DNA of 10,340 nt. It comes from an uncultured Lachnospiraceae bacterium (GTDB taxonomy: Bacteria > Bacillota > Clostridia > Lachnospirales > Lachnospiraceae). This document shows positions 1 to 6,540 of the stretch, in pieces. Each line of letters opens with the position of its first letter. Within the stretch, counting starts at the first letter, position 1. The position numbers and the translations under genes are program-made. The notes below the pieces were generated by a model, which ran no database searches, was not told the origin of the DNA, and was given only the letters and a program-made list of their open reading frames with translations. Location: NCBI GenBank assembly GCA_910577655.1, contig CAJTOW010000129.1, positions 1-10,340 of the forward strand, read 5' to 3'.

Positions 1-60
1 TACTGGAAACGGACGTGGAGTATGGGATCAAAGGAGCAGACAGGGAGGGCCGGGATATGA
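1..60 (+). CDS. Possible 3' end of an upstream gene (partial)
   Basis: One frame is open from the left edge and ends at a TGA at 58-60, giving a 19-residue basic tail. That stop overlaps the tandem ATGs of the next gene (ATG at 57 and 60), the pattern usual for translationally coupled genes. In related polysaccharide clusters, DUF2304 genes often follow a family 2 glycosyltransferase, so that is the likeliest identity, but nothing in these residues identifies it. A second frame is also open from the edge and stops at 68-70, so the frame choice rests only on the overlap. Confidence 0.3.
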   Translation, partial: YWKRTWSMGSKEQTGRAGI

Positions 61-404
61 TGACCATTAAGCTGAGGGCTGCCCTGATCCTGGCATCCCT
101 GGGAACCTTTTGTCTGATCATCCGCAAGATCCGCCAGTCCAAGGTTCAGATCGAGAGTGCGATTTTCTGGATCCTTCTGGCTCTGGTGCTGGTGGTCTGC
201 AGTATTTTTCCCCAGGTGGCGGATTTCTGCGCCAGCGTGCTGGGTATCTATGCAACCACCAATTTCCTGTTTCTATTTGCGATTTTTGTTTTGATTGTGA
301 AGGTCTTCCATATGACCATTCATATTTCCCAGCTGGAGAGCAAGGTCAAAGAGCTGGTCCAGCAGATGGCACTGGAGGAGAAGAAGCATGAAGAAGAGAG
401 CTAG
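57..404 (+). CDS. DUF2304 small membrane protein
   Basis: A 115-residue integral membrane protein of the DUF2304 type. Three hydrophobic segments lie at about residues 3-21, 34-53 and 66-86, followed by a charged, probably coiled-coil tail (about 90-112) rich in Glu and Lys. The pattern of a basic RK patch after the first helix, a W-containing second helix ending in IFP, and a short loop before the third helix is typical of the family. The frame is open further left, but ATG 57 (or the adjacent ATG 60) is chosen because AGGGAGG at 42-48 is well spaced before it. The family has no settled biochemical function. It usually sits beside glycosyltransferases acting on polyprenyl-linked sugars, so a helper role in surface glycan assembly is inferred. 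Its 3' end overlaps the next gene by 17 bases, implying co-translation. Confidence 0.75.
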   Translation: MMTIKLRAALILASLGTFCLIIRKIRQSKVQIESAIFWILLALVLVVCSIFPQVADFCASVLGIYATTNFLFLFAIFVLIVKVFHMTIHISQLESKVKELVQQMALEEKKHEEES

Positions 405-2181
405 AGAACGTCCATTTCCGGTCAGTCAGACTGCCCTGAGGGCTAAAGCTGCGGTCTGGCTGCGGTCCGCGGCCGTGGTGCTTGTGCCGGTATTTCTCCT
501 GGCAGCGTGGCATTTCGGAGATGTGTGGCGGGGGATTGCAGAAACAGGGCATGTCTGGCAGGCCGGGGTCTATCTGGCTCTGGCGGCGGCAGCTCTGGGA
601 GGCCTGGGACTTCTGGGCTGGCTGATCCTGGTGCCGGGGGAAGCCGCGTCCTGGAGACCGGGGTGGCTTTTGGGAAAACAGAATCCCTCTTCCGGGAAGC
701 CGGATTCTCTGAGCCGGCAAAGTTACCGGAGACTGGAGCGGATATATCCGGCAGCCGGACTGCTGCTGGGGATGTTGTATCTGGCAGTCCTGCCGCCTCT
801 TTCGGCGCCGGATGAGATCAGCCATTATGTCAGCGCCTGCCAGCTGTCCAGCAGGATCCTGGGGCAGCCTTCCAATGACCGCTTCGGGCGGGTGCTTCTG
901 CGGCCCCAGGATGCCTGGGTGGAGGATCTGGACGGGACATTTGCATATGAGGCAGACGAGGACGGGAATCTCCAGGTGATACCGGAAACACTGGGAGCAG
1001 GGAGGAAGCTTTGTGCAGTTCTGGATGAGTCTGCGTACCAGATGCTGTGGGAGCTGCGGGGCGGCAGACAGTATGCGCCGGAGCGTCTGGCGTCCCTGAA
1101 CGGCGCCCTGGTCAGCTCCACCTATCCGCCGGTAGTGACCACGCCTCTGGCCTACGTGCCCCAGGCAATGGGTATGGTTCTGGCCAGACTGCTGGGAATG
1201 AAGACCCTGGGCCTGATGTATCTGGGACGCGTGGGGAATCTTCTGTTTTTCGTGCTGATGACCTGGCTTGCCATGGGGCGGCTTCCCTTTGGCAAAGAGG
1301 TGCTCTTTGGTGTGGCCCTGCTGCCCATGACCCTGCACTTGTCCGCGTCCCTGTCCTACGATGTGATGATCCTGGGGTGTATGTTCCTGTTTACAGCCGT
1401 ATGTCTGGATCTGGCCTATGAGAAAGAACGGGCAGGTATTGGGGATATAGGGCTTCTGATGGTACTCATGGCGGTCTGCGGCCCCTGCAAGCTCATTTAT
1501 GCGGTGATGATGGGACTCTGCCTTCTGATCCCGGTCCGTAAGTTCGGCGGCTGGAAAGGATGGGCCCTGGCCGCGGCGGCTGTGGGAGGCGCCTGGGCAG
1601 TGGCCATGTATGTGGTCAACAGCCAGGTGGTGGCCTCCTATGTGACAGAGACAGAGACTTATGTAGGGTGGGCCGGGGAACCTGGCTACAGTATGCTGTA
1701 TCTGGCGCATCATCCTGTCCGTCTGGTGCGGATGTTCTACCAGACCCTGCTGTGGCAGTCGGAATGGTATCATCTGACCATGATCGGTGCTTATCTGGGC
1801 AGTCTGGACGAGGTGCTGAATGTGCCATATCTGGCAGTGGCCGCATTTACCCTGGGGCTTCTGGAGCTGGCCTTTAAAAAGCCCGGGGAGCATATCCGGA
1901 TGTCCCTGGTCCAGCGGGTCTGGGTGATGGTGGTGTGCGGGCTCTGTGTGGCGGCGGCCATGTTCTCCATGCTGATCGCCTGCACGCCTTTAAGCTCCTG
2001 GGTGATCGACGGCGTCCAGGGCCGGTACTTCCTGCCGTTTCTCCCGGTGCTTCTGATGGCATACAAGAACCGGATGGTGGTGCTGACAAGGGACAGAAGC
2101 CGCAAGGTGCTGTACTGGATGTGCTGCCTCAACGGGTTTGTGGTGCTTCGGCTGTTCAGTGTTATCTGTATGAGACTGTAG
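388..2181 (+). CDS. DUF2142 polytopic membrane protein, GT-C-like
   Basis: A 597-residue protein with about twelve predicted membrane segments (for example near residues 26-43, 58-82, 121-138, 275-296, 353-380, 391-409, 510-531 and 575-593). After the third segment comes PDEISHY (141-147), the acidic-plus-His loop typical of DUF2142, where GT-C glycosyltransferases also keep their catalytic acid. QGRYFLPFLP (544-553) near the C-terminus is a second hallmark. The extracytoplasmic loop at about 145-250 is large and hydrophilic. The likely role is transfer or handling of lipid-linked sugars at the outer face of the membrane during surface polysaccharide or teichoic-type polymer assembly; the donor and acceptor cannot be told. 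ATG 388 has GGAGGAG at 374-380 and overlaps the DUF2304 gene, so the two are coupled. The soluble-looking insert at 84-118, between the second and third membrane segments, is Ser/Pro/Gly-rich and may be lineage-specific. Confidence 0.78.
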   Translation: MKKRARERPFPVSQTALRAKAAVWLRSAAVVLVPVFLLAAWHFGDVWRGIAETGHVWQAGVYLALAAAALGGLGLLGWLILVPGEAASWRPGWLLGKQNPSSGKPDSLSRQSYRRLERIYPAAGLLLGMLYLAVLPPLSAPDEISHYVSACQLSSRILGQPSNDRFGRVLLRPQDAWVEDLDGTFAYEADEDGNLQVIPETLGAGRKLCAVLDESAYQMLWELRGGRQYAPERLASLNGALVSSTYPPVVTTPLAYVPQAMGMVLARLLGMKTLGLMYLGRVGNLLFFVLMTWLAMGRLPFGKEVLFGVALLPMTLHLSASLSYDVMILGCMFLFTAVCLDLAYEKERAGIGDIGLLMVLMAVCGPCKLIYAVMMGLCLLIPVRKFGGWKGWALAAAAVGGAWAVAMYVVNSQVVASYVTETETYVGWAGEPGYSMLYLAHHPVRLVRMFYQTLLWQSEWYHLTMIGAYLGSLDEVLNVPYLAVAAFTLGLLELAFKKPGEHIRMSLVQRVWVMVVCGLCVAAAMFSMLIACTPLSSWVIDGVQGRYFLPFLPVLLMAYKNRMVVLTRDRSRKVLYWMCCLNGFVVLRLFSVICMRL

Positions 2182-2196
2182 CAGTCTCTGGTTTCA

Positions 2197-2284
2197 GGCG
2201 CTTACGGTATCCCACAAAGCGGAACGCACACACCGCAGGCGTCCCTTGTGGAGCTGCCGGAAAGCAATTTTCAGACACGCTCTA
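2197..2284 (-). repeat. Dispersed hairpin-rich element, copy 1 (inverted relative to copy 2)
   Basis: An 88-bp non-coding element between the DUF2142 stop and the next gene. Read on the - strand it begins with TAGAGCGTGTCTGAAAATT (2284 down to 2266), identical over 19 bases to the start of the element at 10242-10260, and ends with GCGCC (2201-2197), as that copy does. Two inner blocks also match the other copy: 2247-2260 (11 of 14) and 2208-2224 (13 of 17). Between them this copy has its own stem-loop: CCACAA (2212-2217) with TTGTGG (2246-2251), then GGAACGC (2221-2227) with GCGTCCC (2239-2245). The inner stem has one A-C mismatch in + strand RNA but a G-U pair in - strand RNA. No U-run follows, so it is not a classical terminator. 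No open reading frame or transposase accompanies it. Confidence 0.75.
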
Positions 2285-2298
2285 AAAAAATGTATTAA
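2270..2298 (+). promoter_or_regulatory. Weak candidate promoter for the 107-residue protein gene
   Basis: TTCAGA (2270-2275) and TATTAA (2293-2298) are separated by 17 bases and each match the sigma-70/SigA consensus at 4 of 6 positions. The -35-like hexamer lies in the conserved edge of repeat copy 1; the -10-like hexamer lies just outside it in an A/T-rich stretch. The match is modest, and the gene could instead be read from upstream. Confidence 0.22.
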
Positions 2299-2317
2299 TC
2301 TTATGGAGGAAAGAAAA

Positions 2318-2641
2318 ATGGGTTTAATGGATATTGCAGGCGGAATGAAGGATTTAAAGGAGCTTTCCGGTCTCCAGGAGACGATTGCAAAGGGGCTGGG
2401 AGAGCTGGAGGCATCAGGAAAGTGTCCGGCACAGGTGAAAGCGGCCTTAAGTGCCCTGGAGGGCGCAGATAAGGGCGAGAAGCTGGAGGAGGCCATAGAT
2501 ATGCTGAAGAATCTGGCGGATACCCTGAAGGCACACGCCGCAAGTCTGCCGGACAATCTCCAGGAGCCGGTGAAGAAGTTCACCGGGATCGTGGAGGGAC
2601 TGGACAAGGTCGCCGGAGTTCAGAAGCTTTTTGGGAAATAG
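2318..2641 (+). CDS. Unrecognised small helical protein, 107 aa
   Basis: I do not recognise this protein. It has 107 residues, starts at ATG 2318 behind GGAGGA at 2305-2310, and ends just before the rfbC ribosome binding site. It is rich in Leu, Ala, Lys, Glu and Gly, with a single Cys (35), no Trp or Tyr, no signal peptide and no membrane segment. The sequence reads as four or five amphipathic helices (about 10-32, 36-48, 53-75, 80-97) separated by short Gly/Pro/Asp turns, so a small soluble cytoplasmic helical bundle is expected. The open frame extends upstream to 2246, but that part runs into the repeat element and lacks a ribosome binding site. It sits 14 bases before rfbC and is probably co-transcribed with it. 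No enzymatic motif is visible, and a link to polysaccharide synthesis rests on position alone. Confidence 0.7.
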   Translation: MGLMDIAGGMKDLKELSGLQETIAKGLGELEASGKCPAQVKAALSALEGADKGEKLEEAIDMLKNLADTLKAHAASLPDNLQEPVKKFTGIVEGLDKVAGVQKLFGK

Positions 2642-2655
2642 GAGAGGATAAGACA

Positions 2656-3213
2656 ATGGGAAAGATAAAAGTGACTCCCTGCGGGATCGAAGGGCTGTAT
2701 GTGATCGAGCCCACGGTATTCAAGGATGAGCGGGGGTATTTTGTGGAAACCTACAACCAGAATGATTTTAAGGAGGCCGGACTGGATATGGTGTTTGTCC
2801 AGGACAACCAGTCCATGTCTGTGCGGGGCGTCTTAAGAGGGCTGCATTTCCAGAAGCAGTTTCCCCAGGGCAAGCTGGTGCGGGCCGTCCGCGGCTCTGT
2901 GTTCGATGTGGCTGTGGATCTGCGCACCAGCTCCAAAACTTATGGGAAATGGTTCGGTGTGGAGTTAAGTGCCGAGAACAAGAAACAGTTCTACATCCCG
3001 GAGGGTTTTGCCCACGGGTTTCTGGTTCTGTCGGATGAGGCGGAATTTGCCTACAAATGCACGGATTTCTATCACCCCGGCGACGAGGGCGGTCTGGCCT
3101 GGGATGACCCGGAGATCGGTGTAGAGTGGCCCCTGCAGGAGGGCGTGGAGCTGATCATCTCTGAGAAAGATCAGAAATGGTCCGGGCTTAAGGATACGTT
3201 TCATTTTGAATAA
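2656..3213 (+). CDS. rfbC: dTDP-4-dehydrorhamnose 3,5-epimerase
   Basis: RmlC/RfbC converts dTDP-4-dehydro-6-deoxy-D-glucose to dTDP-4-dehydro-L-rhamnose, the third step of dTDP-L-rhamnose synthesis in the cytoplasm. At 185 residues it has the usual length for this cupin-fold dimer. The active-site residues known from the family are present: His64 in LRGLHFQ, Lys73 in QGKLV, His120 in PEGFAHGF, Tyr133 in FAYKC, and Asp172 in the SEKD motif that pairs with the catalytic His. The N-terminal ERGYFVETY (25-33) is the conserved substrate-binding strand. The start is ATG 2656 with GGAGAGG at 2641-2647. The other dTDP-rhamnose genes (rfbA, rfbB, rfbD) are not adjacent in this window. Its neighbours, a polysaccharide export permease and an acyltransferase, point to a rhamnose-containing surface glycan. 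Confidence 0.95.
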   Translation: MGKIKVTPCGIEGLYVIEPTVFKDERGYFVETYNQNDFKEAGLDMVFVQDNQSMSVRGVLRGLHFQKQFPQGKLVRAVRGSVFDVAVDLRTSSKTYGKWFGVELSAENKKQFYIPEGFAHGFLVLSDEAEFAYKCTDFYHPGDEGGLAWDDPEIGVEWPLQEGVELIISEKDQKWSGLKDTFHFE

Positions 3214-3216
3214 AGA

Positions 3217-3296
3217 CACAGGGAACGAAAGCTGTGCCGCTGGCTGAAAGGCGTAACAGTTCAAGGGGTATGTGAACTGCTGCCGGAAGGCGGCAG
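3217..3296 (+). promoter_or_regulatory. Three consecutive stem-loops between rfbC and the permease gene
   Basis: The 96-base gap holds three perfect inverted repeats: CACAG (3217-3221) with CTGTG (3232-3236), loop 10; CAGTTCA (3257-3263) with TGAACTG (3273-3279), loop 9; and CTGCCG (3280-3285) with CGGCAG (3291-3296), loop 5. The second and third are directly abutted, and the last ends three bases before the GGAG (3300-3303) serving the permease. No U-run follows any of them, so they are not intrinsic terminators. They could stabilise or mark processing of the transcript, or tune permease translation. I could not match the stretch to a riboswitch class that I know. Confidence 0.4.
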
Positions 3297-3309
3297 AACG
3301 GAGATTAAT

Positions 3310-4122
3310 ATGAATTATGTGACTTCACTTTTCATGGAGATCATCAGGAAACGGAAGCTGATCTGGGATCTGTCAAAGGCGGATTTCCGGAAGCGGTTTG
3401 TAGGGTCTTATTTTGGGATCGTGTGGATGTTCATCCAGCCTATGGTGACGGTGCTGATCTACTTTTTCGTGTTTCAGATTGGTTTAAAGAGTGTGCCGCC
3501 GGTGCCCGGGGTGCCCTATGTGCTCTGGCTCATCCCGGGTATTGTGCCCTGGTTCTTTTTCAGCGAGGCCCTGAACAATCTGACAGGATGTCTCCAGGAG
3601 TACCATTATCTGGTAAAGAAGGTGGTATTCCAGGTGGAGATCCTGCCCATCATCAAGCTGCTTTCCTGCCTTTTCGTCCATGGATTTTTCCTGGTCATCA
3701 TGCTGCTGGTATTCTTATGCTACGGACATGCGCCAAAGGCAGCCTGGTTCCAGATCCTTTACTATTCCCTGGCGGCATCTGCCCTGGCCTTGGGGGTCGG
3801 GTATCTGACCTCAGCGGTCAATGTGTTTTTTAAGGACATGGCCCAGATTGTTAGTATCTGCCTGCAGTTTGGTATGTGGCTGACGCCGATTATGTACCAT
3901 GAAAGTGTATTTGCAGAGCGCGCTCCCTGGGTTGTCGGGGTTCTGAAGATCAATCCGTTCTATTATATTGCCGTGGGATACCGGGACAGTATGCTGACGG
4001 GAAACTGGTTCTGGGAGCGGCCAAAGCTGACCTTGTACTACTGGGCGGTGACGGTTCTTGTGGGGCTGGCGGGACTGAAGGTGTTCAAACGTTTGCGGCC
4101 GCATTTTTCTGATGTGCTGTAA
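3310..4122 (+). CDS. ABC-2 type polysaccharide export permease (Wzm/TagG family)
   Basis: The membrane subunit of an ABC exporter that moves lipid-linked polysaccharide or teichoic acid across the cytoplasmic membrane. At 270 residues it has the family length. An amphipathic N-terminal stretch with DLSKADFRKRFVGSYFG (20-36) precedes six membrane segments at about 37-57, 72-90, 110-137, 148-172, 178-198 and 240-258. The LTPIMY motif (191-196), NPFYYI (215-220) and the C-terminal RLRPHFSDVL are typical of this group. The start is ATG 3310 with GGAG at 3300-3303. Such permeases work as dimers with a separate ATPase (Wzt/TagH), normally encoded immediately next door. No ATPase is found on either side here; the following gene is an acyltransferase. 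It may be encoded outside the window or may have been lost. Location beside rfbC supports a rhamnose-containing polymer as cargo. Confidence 0.88.
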   Translation: MNYVTSLFMEIIRKRKLIWDLSKADFRKRFVGSYFGIVWMFIQPMVTVLIYFFVFQIGLKSVPPVPGVPYVLWLIPGIVPWFFFSEALNNLTGCLQEYHYLVKKVVFQVEILPIIKLLSCLFVHGFFLVIMLLVFLCYGHAPKAAWFQILYYSLAASALALGVGYLTSAVNVFFKDMAQIVSICLQFGMWLTPIMYHESVFAERAPWVVGVLKINPFYYIAVGYRDSMLTGNWFWERPKLTLYYWAVTVLVGLAGLKVFKRLRPHFSDVL

Positions 4123-4141
4123 CTGAAAGGGAGGATTCCAG

Positions 4142-5170
4142 ATGAGAGAAACACAGTTTCGCAACAAGATCACCTGGTTTTCTTTTGCATTCAGTCTGCT
4201 GGTTATCTGGGTTCATTCCTATAATGCAGTCCTTTACCTGGGCGATACATCCCTGGCGGCGGATATGGTCTCCCGTATAGAGCGTGGTCTGGGGGAGGGA
4301 GTGGGGCAGATCGCGGTACCAGGTTTCTTCATGATTTCCGGTTATCTGTTTTACCGCAACTGTACCTGGGATAAGATCGCATCCAAGCTCAAGCGCCGGG
4401 TGCGGAGCGTGCTGGTGCCCTATATTGTATGGAATTTTCTGTACTATCTGGGCTATGTCATTGCCAGCCGTCTGCCCTGGCTGGGTCAGGTGGTGGGCAA
4501 GGGGGTGATCCCCTTCAATCTCCTGGCGGCCGTGGATGCCATCATTCACTATACCTATAATTATGTATTCTGGTATTTGTTCCAGCTGGTTCTTCTGATT
4601 CTGCTGGCGCCGGTCCTCTATCCGGTGCTGAGGATGAAGGGGAGCCGGGTGGTACTTTTTGCATTTCTCTGGGTGTGCGTGGCTCTGGATATCCGGCTTC
4701 CCTATGTCAATGCAGATGCCCTGATCTACTATTCCACAGGGGCTGTGCTGTCCATGGAGACTGTATGGCGGGAGCGGGTGGAGGCACCGGTTCATTCGTA
4801 TCTTCTGGGGAGCCTTATGGCAGGCGCTTCGATCCTGGTGTACTGGATGGGACTTCGCAAGATATGGATTCCATGCTTTGTGGTGTGCAGGCTTTTAGGG
4901 GCAGCCAGTGTGTGGCTGCTTATTCCGGGAGAGAGCCTGCCAAAAGCAAGGCCTTACATGCACGCCAACTTTTTCCTATATGCCACCCATTTCGCCCAGG
5001 TGCGCCTGATCAACAAGGTGGGGGCCAGATTCTTCACCGGCAGTCCGGCGGTGGCCCTGGGCTTATATGTCCTGATGCCCTTTCTGGTGCTGGGGATCAC
5101 CTGGCCGGTGGGGAAGATGCTGCAAAAGAGTATGCCGTCGGTGTGGGGGATGCTCAATGGGGGAAGATGA
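4142..5170 (+). CDS. Acyltransferase-3 family membrane protein
   Basis: A 342-residue membrane protein of the Acyltransferase_3 (OafA/OatA-like) family, which transfers acyl groups, often acetyl, from the cytoplasm to sugars of surface glycans. The first membrane segment contains VIWVHSYN with His25, equivalent to the family's catalytic His region. VPGFFMISGYLFYR (59-72) is the diagnostic second segment. It is followed by the basic KLKRRVRSVLVPYIVWN (82-98), the FWYLFQL segment (143-149), and a late FFLYATHF (277-284) typical of the family's last helices. About nine to ten membrane segments are expected, and no SGNH domain is attached. ATG 4142 follows AAGGGAGG at 4127-4134 and lies 19 bases after the permease stop, so the two are probably co-transcribed. 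The likely role is O-acylation of the exported polymer. The exact acyl donor and sugar cannot be told. Confidence 0.82.
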   Translation: MRETQFRNKITWFSFAFSLLVIWVHSYNAVLYLGDTSLAADMVSRIERGLGEGVGQIAVPGFFMISGYLFYRNCTWDKIASKLKRRVRSVLVPYIVWNFLYYLGYVIASRLPWLGQVVGKGVIPFNLLAAVDAIIHYTYNYVFWYLFQLVLLILLAPVLYPVLRMKGSRVVLFAFLWVCVALDIRLPYVNADALIYYSTGAVLSMETVWRERVEAPVHSYLLGSLMAGASILVYWMGLRKIWIPCFVVCRLLGAASVWLLIPGESLPKARPYMHANFFLYATHFAQVRLINKVGARFFTGSPAVALGLYVLMPFLVLGITWPVGKMLQKSMPSVWGMLNGGR

Positions 5171-5184
5171 AGCAGGCGGCTGTT

Positions 5185-5210
5185 CCATTTCCCGGGGCAA
5201 ATGGGTTTTT
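5185..5210 (+). terminator. Probable intrinsic terminator after the acyltransferase gene
   Basis: CCATTT (5185-5190) pairs with AAATGG (5199-5204) around an 8-base loop, with a possible outer T-G pair, and is followed directly by TTTTT (5206-5210) and then a further T-rich GCTTT. It lies 14 bases after the acyltransferase stop. The stem is short and only two of its six pairs are G-C, so termination may be partial. It marks the end of the surface-glycan genes and the start of the housekeeping group. Confidence 0.45.
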
Positions 5211-5308
5211 GCTTTGTGAAAGGTTTATTAACTTTCTGCTTGCGAAATGGGAATACTCGTAGTAAGCTAAAGTGTGTTTGAAACTAGAAGGTGAGGTGTG
5301 TCTGCATT

Positions 5309-6499
5309 ATGATAAATGAAGTCTACAAGAATATGCTGGGAGGCAAATCCGTGATCCGGGAGCTGAGCGAGTATGCTACGGAGCGGGGCAGAAAGATCGG
5401 GTATGAGAATGTCTTTGACTACAGCCTTGGCAATCCCAGTGTGCCCTGTCCCCAGAGCTACACGGATGAGATCATCCGGATGCACCAGGAGGACAATCCC
5501 ATGGATATCCATGGCTACAGCCCGTCTTTGGGGCTGCCCGGTGTGCGGCAGACTGTGGCTGAGAGTCTCAACCGCAGGTTTGGCATGGATTATGAAACAA
5601 AGCATATTTTCATGACCTCCGGTGCGGCTGGTGCTTTGTCCCATGCCTTCCGCTGTGTCACCAGGCCGGGGGATGAGATCCTGACCTTTGCGCCGTTTTT
5701 CCCGGAATATACCCCTTATGTGAATTTAAGCGGCGCGGCGCTCAGGGTAGTTCCGGCTGATACAAAGAATTTCCAGATCAATTTCCAGGCCTTTGAGGAG
5801 ATGCTGACAGACAAGGTGATGGCAGTCCTGGTCAATACTCCCAACAATCCCTCCGGCGCGGTCTACAGCACCGAGACGATCCGGCAGCTTGCGGATATCC
5901 TTTATGCGAAGCAGAAGGAGTTCGGCCACGATATCTTCCTGATCAGCGATGAGCCTTACAGGGAGATCGTATTTGCAGGAGCTGACGCGCCTTATGTGAG
6001 CAGATTTTATGACAATACCATCTCCTGCTATTCCTTCTCCAAGAGCTTAAGCCTGCCTGGAGAGAGAATCGGGTATGTGGCGGTGAATCCCAGAGCCACG
6101 GACGCGGATTTGATCGCAGTCATGTGCAGCCAGATCAGCCGTGGTATCGGCCACAACTGTCCGTCCTCAAGTGTACAGCTGGCTATGGCCAGGGTTATCG
6201 ACGAGACCAGTGATCTGTCTGTCTATGAGACCAATATGAACCTGCTCTACAACGCCCTGTCCCGCCTTGGATTTGAGGTGGTAAAACCTGGCGGAACCTT
6301 CTACATTTTCCCAAGGGCGCTGGAGGAGGATGCCAATGCCTTCTGCATGAAGGCCAGGGATTATGACCTGATTCTGGTGCCTTCGGACAATTTCGGAGTG
6401 CCTGGTTTCTTCCGTATGGCTTACTGTATTGATACGGAAAAGGTAGAGCGGTCGATTCCGGTGCTGGAGCGGTTTGTGAGGGAAGTGTACGGAAGGTAG
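5309..6499 (+). CDS. PLP-dependent aminotransferase, class I/II
   Basis: A fold-type I pyridoxal-phosphate aminotransferase of 396 residues, related to aspartate and aromatic aminotransferases. Numbering from ATG 5309: the substrate-contact stretch YSLGNPSVP (38-46), NTPNNPSG (176-183) with the PLP-contacting Asn180, SDEPYREI (213-220) with the Asp214/Tyr217 ring contacts, SFSKSLSLPGERIGY (242-256) with the Schiff-base Lys245 and phosphate-binding Arg252, and Arg369 in FFRMAY for the substrate carboxylate. All key residues are present. The frame opens at GTG 5291, but that codon has no ribosome binding site. GGTGAGG at 5290-5296 lies 12 bases before ATG 5309, slightly long but the better start. 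The amino donor cannot be deduced. It is a soluble cytoplasmic enzyme, separated from the glycan genes by a probable terminator and from the next gene by 114 bases. Confidence 0.88.
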   Translation: MINEVYKNMLGGKSVIRELSEYATERGRKIGYENVFDYSLGNPSVPCPQSYTDEIIRMHQEDNPMDIHGYSPSLGLPGVRQTVAESLNRRFGMDYETKHIFMTSGAAGALSHAFRCVTRPGDEILTFAPFFPEYTPYVNLSGAALRVVPADTKNFQINFQAFEEMLTDKVMAVLVNTPNNPSGAVYSTETIRQLADILYAKQKEFGHDIFLISDEPYREIVFAGADAPYVSRFYDNTISCYSFSKSLSLPGERIGYVAVNPRATDADLIAVMCSQISRGIGHNCPSSSVQLAMARVIDETSDLSVYETNMNLLYNALSRLGFEVVKPGGTFYIFPRALEEDANAFCMKARDYDLILVPSDNFGVPGFFRMAYCIDTEKVERSIPVLERFVREVYGR

Positions 6500-6540
6500 A
6501 TACGAAGACCGGCAGAAAGATCCGCTGTGCAGAGAAAGAC

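Noticed and set aside
346..1893. A 515-codon open frame on the - strand opposite the DUF2142 gene
   Set aside because: Its product is rich in His, Gln, Pro and Arg with no domain pattern, as expected from reading CTG/CAG-biased membrane-protein codons backwards. The sense strand has a recognisable family, a ribosome binding site and operon spacing.
2212..2251. Stem-loop after the DUF2142 gene as an intrinsic terminator
   Set aside because: The stem has a 3-base bulge and a mismatch on the + strand and is followed by AGCTGCCGG rather than a T-run.
4085..4795. A 236-codon open frame on the - strand opposite the acyltransferase gene
   Set aside because: Same Gln/His/Pro-rich shadow composition, no family features, and it lies fully across a convincing acyltransferase-3 gene and the permease end.
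5268..5285. A possible third copy of the repeat edge (14 of 18 matches to the conserved 19-mer)
   Set aside because: The bases that should follow it show no similarity to either copy and no GCGCC end lies at the right distance, so this is best taken as chance.
5291..5308. GTG 5291 as the start of the aminotransferase
   Set aside because: It lacks a ribosome binding site of its own and adds a Cys-rich six-residue leader not typical of the family; ATG 5309 has GGTGAGG upstream.
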